Assembly (NCBI GenBank): GCA_000320545.1
Contig: ADNK01001567.1
Coordinates: 1-37,500 of the forward strand
DNA length: 37,500 nt
Direction of reading: 5' to 3'
From: Bigelowiella natans CCMP2755
Lineage: Eukaryota > Cercozoa > Chlorarachniophyceae
In this document: in pieces, positions 34,554 to 37,500 of the stretch
How positions within the stretch are numbered: the first letter of the stretch is position 1
Layout of the letters: each line of letters starts with the position of its first letter
Notes under the pieces: generated by a model
Seen by the model: the letters and a program-made list of their open reading frames with translations, nothing else
Told to the model about the DNA's origin: nothing
Databases searched by the model: none
Translations under genes and position numbers: made by a program

Positions 34554-35648
34554 ATGACTATCTCTTTCGGCCAGGTATGCTGATGATAACCATACATCGA
34601 TACTTATTTGGGAGGTAGAGTAGGCGGGGAAGGAGATGGTGGGTGAGGAAGTAACTGAGTCTATTCATTTCGGCAGAAGGGGTTTTCAAACTCCCAGCCT
34701 GGAGCAAGTAGCAGCGAACAGCACAAAAAGGAGACGGCGGCAGCATATGATAGCAGCCACGGTAGCCCATTCGCCACGTCGATGAGCAGCATCGGTTCAT
34801 CAAGTATTTGTTCAACGCCGTCGTCGAAACGGATGTCTTCCTCGGCAAGAGGAAACGATAACCCATATCTAGACGGTAAAGGAGTAGCACCAGCCGCCAT
34901 TTTTGCCGTACCGAAGAAGAAGCAGGTCAATACAAGTGAGCATGACCCACAGCAAGCTCATGGATCCAAGAGGATGAGGAGTGTTGCCTCTATTTCCAGT
35001 CACAATTCATCGCATTCCATTGCCCAACGACCGAAGAAGTCAAAAATGCAGCAGCCCTTGGCGGAGCGCATGCGCCCGCGAAAGCTTGCAGATGTCATCG
35101 GCCAAGAGGTGATGACAATCGATGCCTCTCTCTGTGATGATGGTGATGGTGATGATGGTGATGGTGATGGTGATGATGGTGAGTATTGAAGTACTGATGC
35201 TGCTGGTGATATTGGGCATTGAAGTACTGCTAAGATCAATTCTGGATTTTACCCTCGTATGATAGCTACCCCCAGCCCTTCAGATGTGTTGTTTTCCTGG
35301 CCCCTTTCCTCTTTCATTCGTGTTCTGCGGCAATGCTTTGTTTCCTACAGGAGGTTGTGGCAGAAGACAGCATTCTCCGTCCTTTAATCAGCTCCTTCTC
35401 CTCCTCCTTCCAATCGAACGTCCGGCACCATCTTCCCAGCCTCATCCTTTTCGGCCCGCCAGGGGTGGGGAAGACAACACTGGCAAGGCTGATAGCAGAT
35501 GAGGCATCCCATAGGTTTGTGGAGATATCTGCGGCCTCCTGCTCCTCCAAGGACGTCAAACAAGAGATAGAAAGAGCGCGTGGCATTAGGAAGCTTAGCC
35601 GGCAGCAGACCGTTTTGTTCGTCGATGAGATTCACAGGTAGTCGTAGC

Positions 35649-35682
<34 letters not shown>

Positions 35683-35707
35683 AGAGTAGCACCTCTGTTT
35701 TCTCTCG

Positions 35708-35753
<46 letters not shown>

Positions 35754-35805
35754 CCTCTTTCTCTTTCTCCCCTTTCGCGTGTGAGAACACACACCCCCCC
35801 CCACC

Positions 35806-35844
<39 letters not shown>

Positions 35845-36064
35845 TAATATATATTTAATATGCATGTATGTATGGCGTCTGTCTGCAAATATTTGTAAAC
35901 TTCGCGATTCGTCGGGTTTATTCCCCGACATATGAATAAGTTCCAAAAGTAAGGATCCAACCAAGGCGCCTTTGAGACTACAACCAAGTTTCTCTTGCTG
36001 CTGCTTAGTAGGATCTTCTTTCCGACAAATCATCGGCCATGTTCTCCATTTATATATGTATATG

Positions 36065-36112
<48 letters not shown>

Positions 36113-36959
36113 CCATAGTCGTTCATTCCGTGCTTATTTGGCAGGTTTAACAAGCTGCAGCAGGACACATTTCTCCCTCACCTGGAATCTGGCCTTATCG
36201 TACTCATTGGAGCTACGACGCAAAACCCTTCCTTTGAGCTAACACGAGCACTCCTCTCACGCGTAAGAGTTGTGGAGCTCAAGCCCTTGACTTCTGAGGC
36301 GATAGTTTCGATTCTACAGCGTGCATTGAAGGACCGACAAAACGGCCTCGGTTCGTGTCCAGTACGGTTTCGAATCTCTGATGATAAAGACGGAGGAGAT
36401 CGCGGCAGAGAAAGTAAGAAAGAGGGGGAGGACAAAACGCAGCAGCAGCAGGAGGAGGAGGAGGATGATAGGAACGCACAACTTAGAGAAGGAGAGCAAC
36501 CCTCCCCCCATCACATCGCTGATGATGATACTGCGAAGCAAATACCATTCGGAGAGGAGGGTAGGGTTAAAACGGCATCTGGAGAGAGGAAGGCTACACG
36601 TAGCAGTGGGATGACGACACGAACAAAGCAAAGGGAGGACGGGGGGGGAAAGGCAGAAGATGTAAGCAATAAACAGAGCTCCTCTAACACCGACAACGAT
36701 GGGACTGCTGCTGCTGGCACTGCCACTACTACTTTCTCTACTTCTCCTCCTCCTCCTCCTCAGAGCAGCATGGCTGTTTTGCTGTGCTCTGTCACTGCTA
36801 CGAGGAAGGGCGTTCGCCTCCCAAGGGGCTCCAACCCTACTGTATCGACGGTGCATCAGCTGAAACAATGCATCGAAGGCAAATATGGTTCGTGACGTCA
36901 GAAGAGTGTGCACATGCTCATAATAGCAATAACCTTATCTTTATCAGAGTGAAGAGTAT

Positions 36960-37009
<50 letters not shown>

Positions 37010-37500
37010 CCGCTCACTTCTTATGCTAAACCTTACCCTCAACCCCCCCCCCCCCACTCCTCCTCCACTATGCAGGCATCGCTGCTTGGAGGCAGCGACT
37101 GATTTACATGGGTAGGGAGCTTAAGGAGGACGAGAAAACGCTCTCAGAATACGCAATTTCGTCCAATGACTGTGCTATGCACATTGTTCTTCGAGACACC
37201 CCCAGCATCTCCGCATTCGCGGACTACATTTCTCGAGAAGACAGCGAGGAGGGGGGGGGGGGTATCTCGGAATGTGAGGACGGGGATGGCGATGAGGGGG
37301 GCACGTTTGGCGAGGAAAGGTTCGAAGATCAAGAACACGAAGACGGTTTGAAAGAGGAGGAAGAAGAAGAGGGGGAGGATGATGACGAAATGCCTCTTTC
37401 GCCCACGTACGACTTTCCCAATCAAACAAGCTATGATTCCTTGCCTGGCAGTGCTGATGGTGATGGCGCTACCTCTACAACGGGGTTGCAGTCAAATGCG
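34554..37500 (+). CDS. RarA/WRNIP1 (MgsA) AAA+ ATPase with internal ubiquitin-like domain, 3' incomplete
   Basis: An AAA+ ATPase of the replication-fork maintenance family, continuing past the window. Exons: 34554-34574, 34677-35108, 35351-35637, 36145-36887 and 37076 to beyond 37500, all in phase. Residues 8-130 are Ser-rich with basic clusters; no UBZ finger is seen. Then come [19 protein letters not shown], Walker [10 protein letters not shown] (from 186), Walker [20 protein letters not shown], sensor 1 [12 protein letters not shown], and the arginine finger region [11 protein letters not shown]. After [11 protein letters not shown] the frame enters about 190 residues of low-complexity acidic/Gln/Ser/Pro linker. 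A ubiquitin-like domain follows from about residue 456: [55 protein letters not shown]. There is no terminal Gly-Gly. Another Asp/Glu-rich stretch runs to the window end. The family's lid (GDAR) and C-terminal domain have not appeared. Confidence 0.9.
35133..35180. repeat. (GAT)n/(GGTGAT)n tract
   Basis: A tract just after the donor at 35109, in intron 2 of the RarA-like gene. Confidence 0.9.
35645..35845. repeat. (TAG)n, (CT)n, (CA)n(TA)n cluster
   Basis: TAG at 35645-35682, CT at 35711-35750 and CA/TA at about 35787-35845, in the intron that separates the Walker B Asp-Glu from the following FNKLQQD. Confidence 0.95.
36066..36107. repeat. (TA)n microsatellite
   Basis: A second TA tract in the same RarA-gene intron (35638-36144). 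Confidence 0.95.
36962..37055. repeat. (CT)n and poly(C) tracts
   Basis: CT at 36962-37000 and C13 at about 37043-37055, in the intron that splits the ubiquitin-like domain. Confidence 0.95.
37250..37262. repeat. coding poly(G) tract
   Basis: An uninterrupted run of G inside the reading frame after the ubiquitin-like domain; it encodes a short Gly run. Confidence 0.9.

Noticed and set aside
35632-36168. Minus-strand 178-codon frame
   Set aside because: It mostly translates TA, GA and TAG repeats within a RarA-gene intron.
1-37500. CRISPR arrays, tRNA or rRNA genes, and intact transposons
   Set aside because: The repeats are simple microsatellites without spacers. I saw no cloverleaf, rRNA segment, transposase or reverse transcriptase motif, although small RNAs could be missed by eye.

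Overview
This is a nuclear window from a microbial eukaryote. It shows GT-AG introns, exons of 20-930 nt, standard stop codons (TAA, TAG and TGA all used) and very many microsatellites and homopolymers, mostly in introns and spacers. I rebuilt the genes by hand, matching splice sites, intron phase and family motifs. The exon chains quoted keep phase throughout, but no transcript evidence was available. A candidate mitochondrial presequence (ClpB) and two leaders that look like signal peptide plus transit peptide (15.6 kb minus, 29.3 kb plus) suggest a protist, perhaps an alga with a complex plastid such as a stramenopile or chlorarachniophyte. That assignment is inference only.

Layout: (1) 3' end of an AAAP-family amino-acid transporter, plus, up to 1628. 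(2) Membrane-anchored PDI/thioredoxin protein, minus, 3084-4561. (3) Cysteine-rich multi-pass membrane protein of unknown family, plus, about 5017-7441. (4) Small RanBP2-type zinc-finger protein, plus, 7666-10232. (5) Glutathionyl-hydroquinone reductase (ECM4/YqjG family), minus, 11913-15632. (6) Intronless membrane protein, plus, 16152-16700. (7) Mitochondrial-type ClpB/Hsp78 disaggregase in 16 exons, minus, 17301-22849. (8) Phytanoyl-CoA-dioxygenase-like protein, plus, 23520-24965. (9) Two-EF-hand protein, minus, 26130-29070. (10) Possibly secreted or plastid-directed DUF3605-like protein, plus, 29256-31547. (11) PTRHD1-like peptidyl-tRNA-hydrolase-family domain with an unusual N-terminal extension, minus, 32645-34425. 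(12) RarA/WRNIP1 AAA+ ATPase with an in-frame ubiquitin-like domain, plus, 34554 to beyond the window.

These are mostly unrelated housekeeping genes rather than a pathway, though several concern protein quality control or redox (PDI, ClpB, GS-hydroquinone reductase, PTRHD1, RarA-UBL). Two window-wide patterns stand out. Ten of the eleven neighbouring gene pairs lie on opposite strands. The spacers between convergent genes share a texture rich in palindromic words (GCATGC, CTAG, ACGT) that is less evident in divergent spacers. The most unusual single object is the RarA/WRNIP1 gene, whose reading frame runs from the AAA+ core through a long acidic linker into a ubiquitin-like domain before any RarA C-terminal domain appears.
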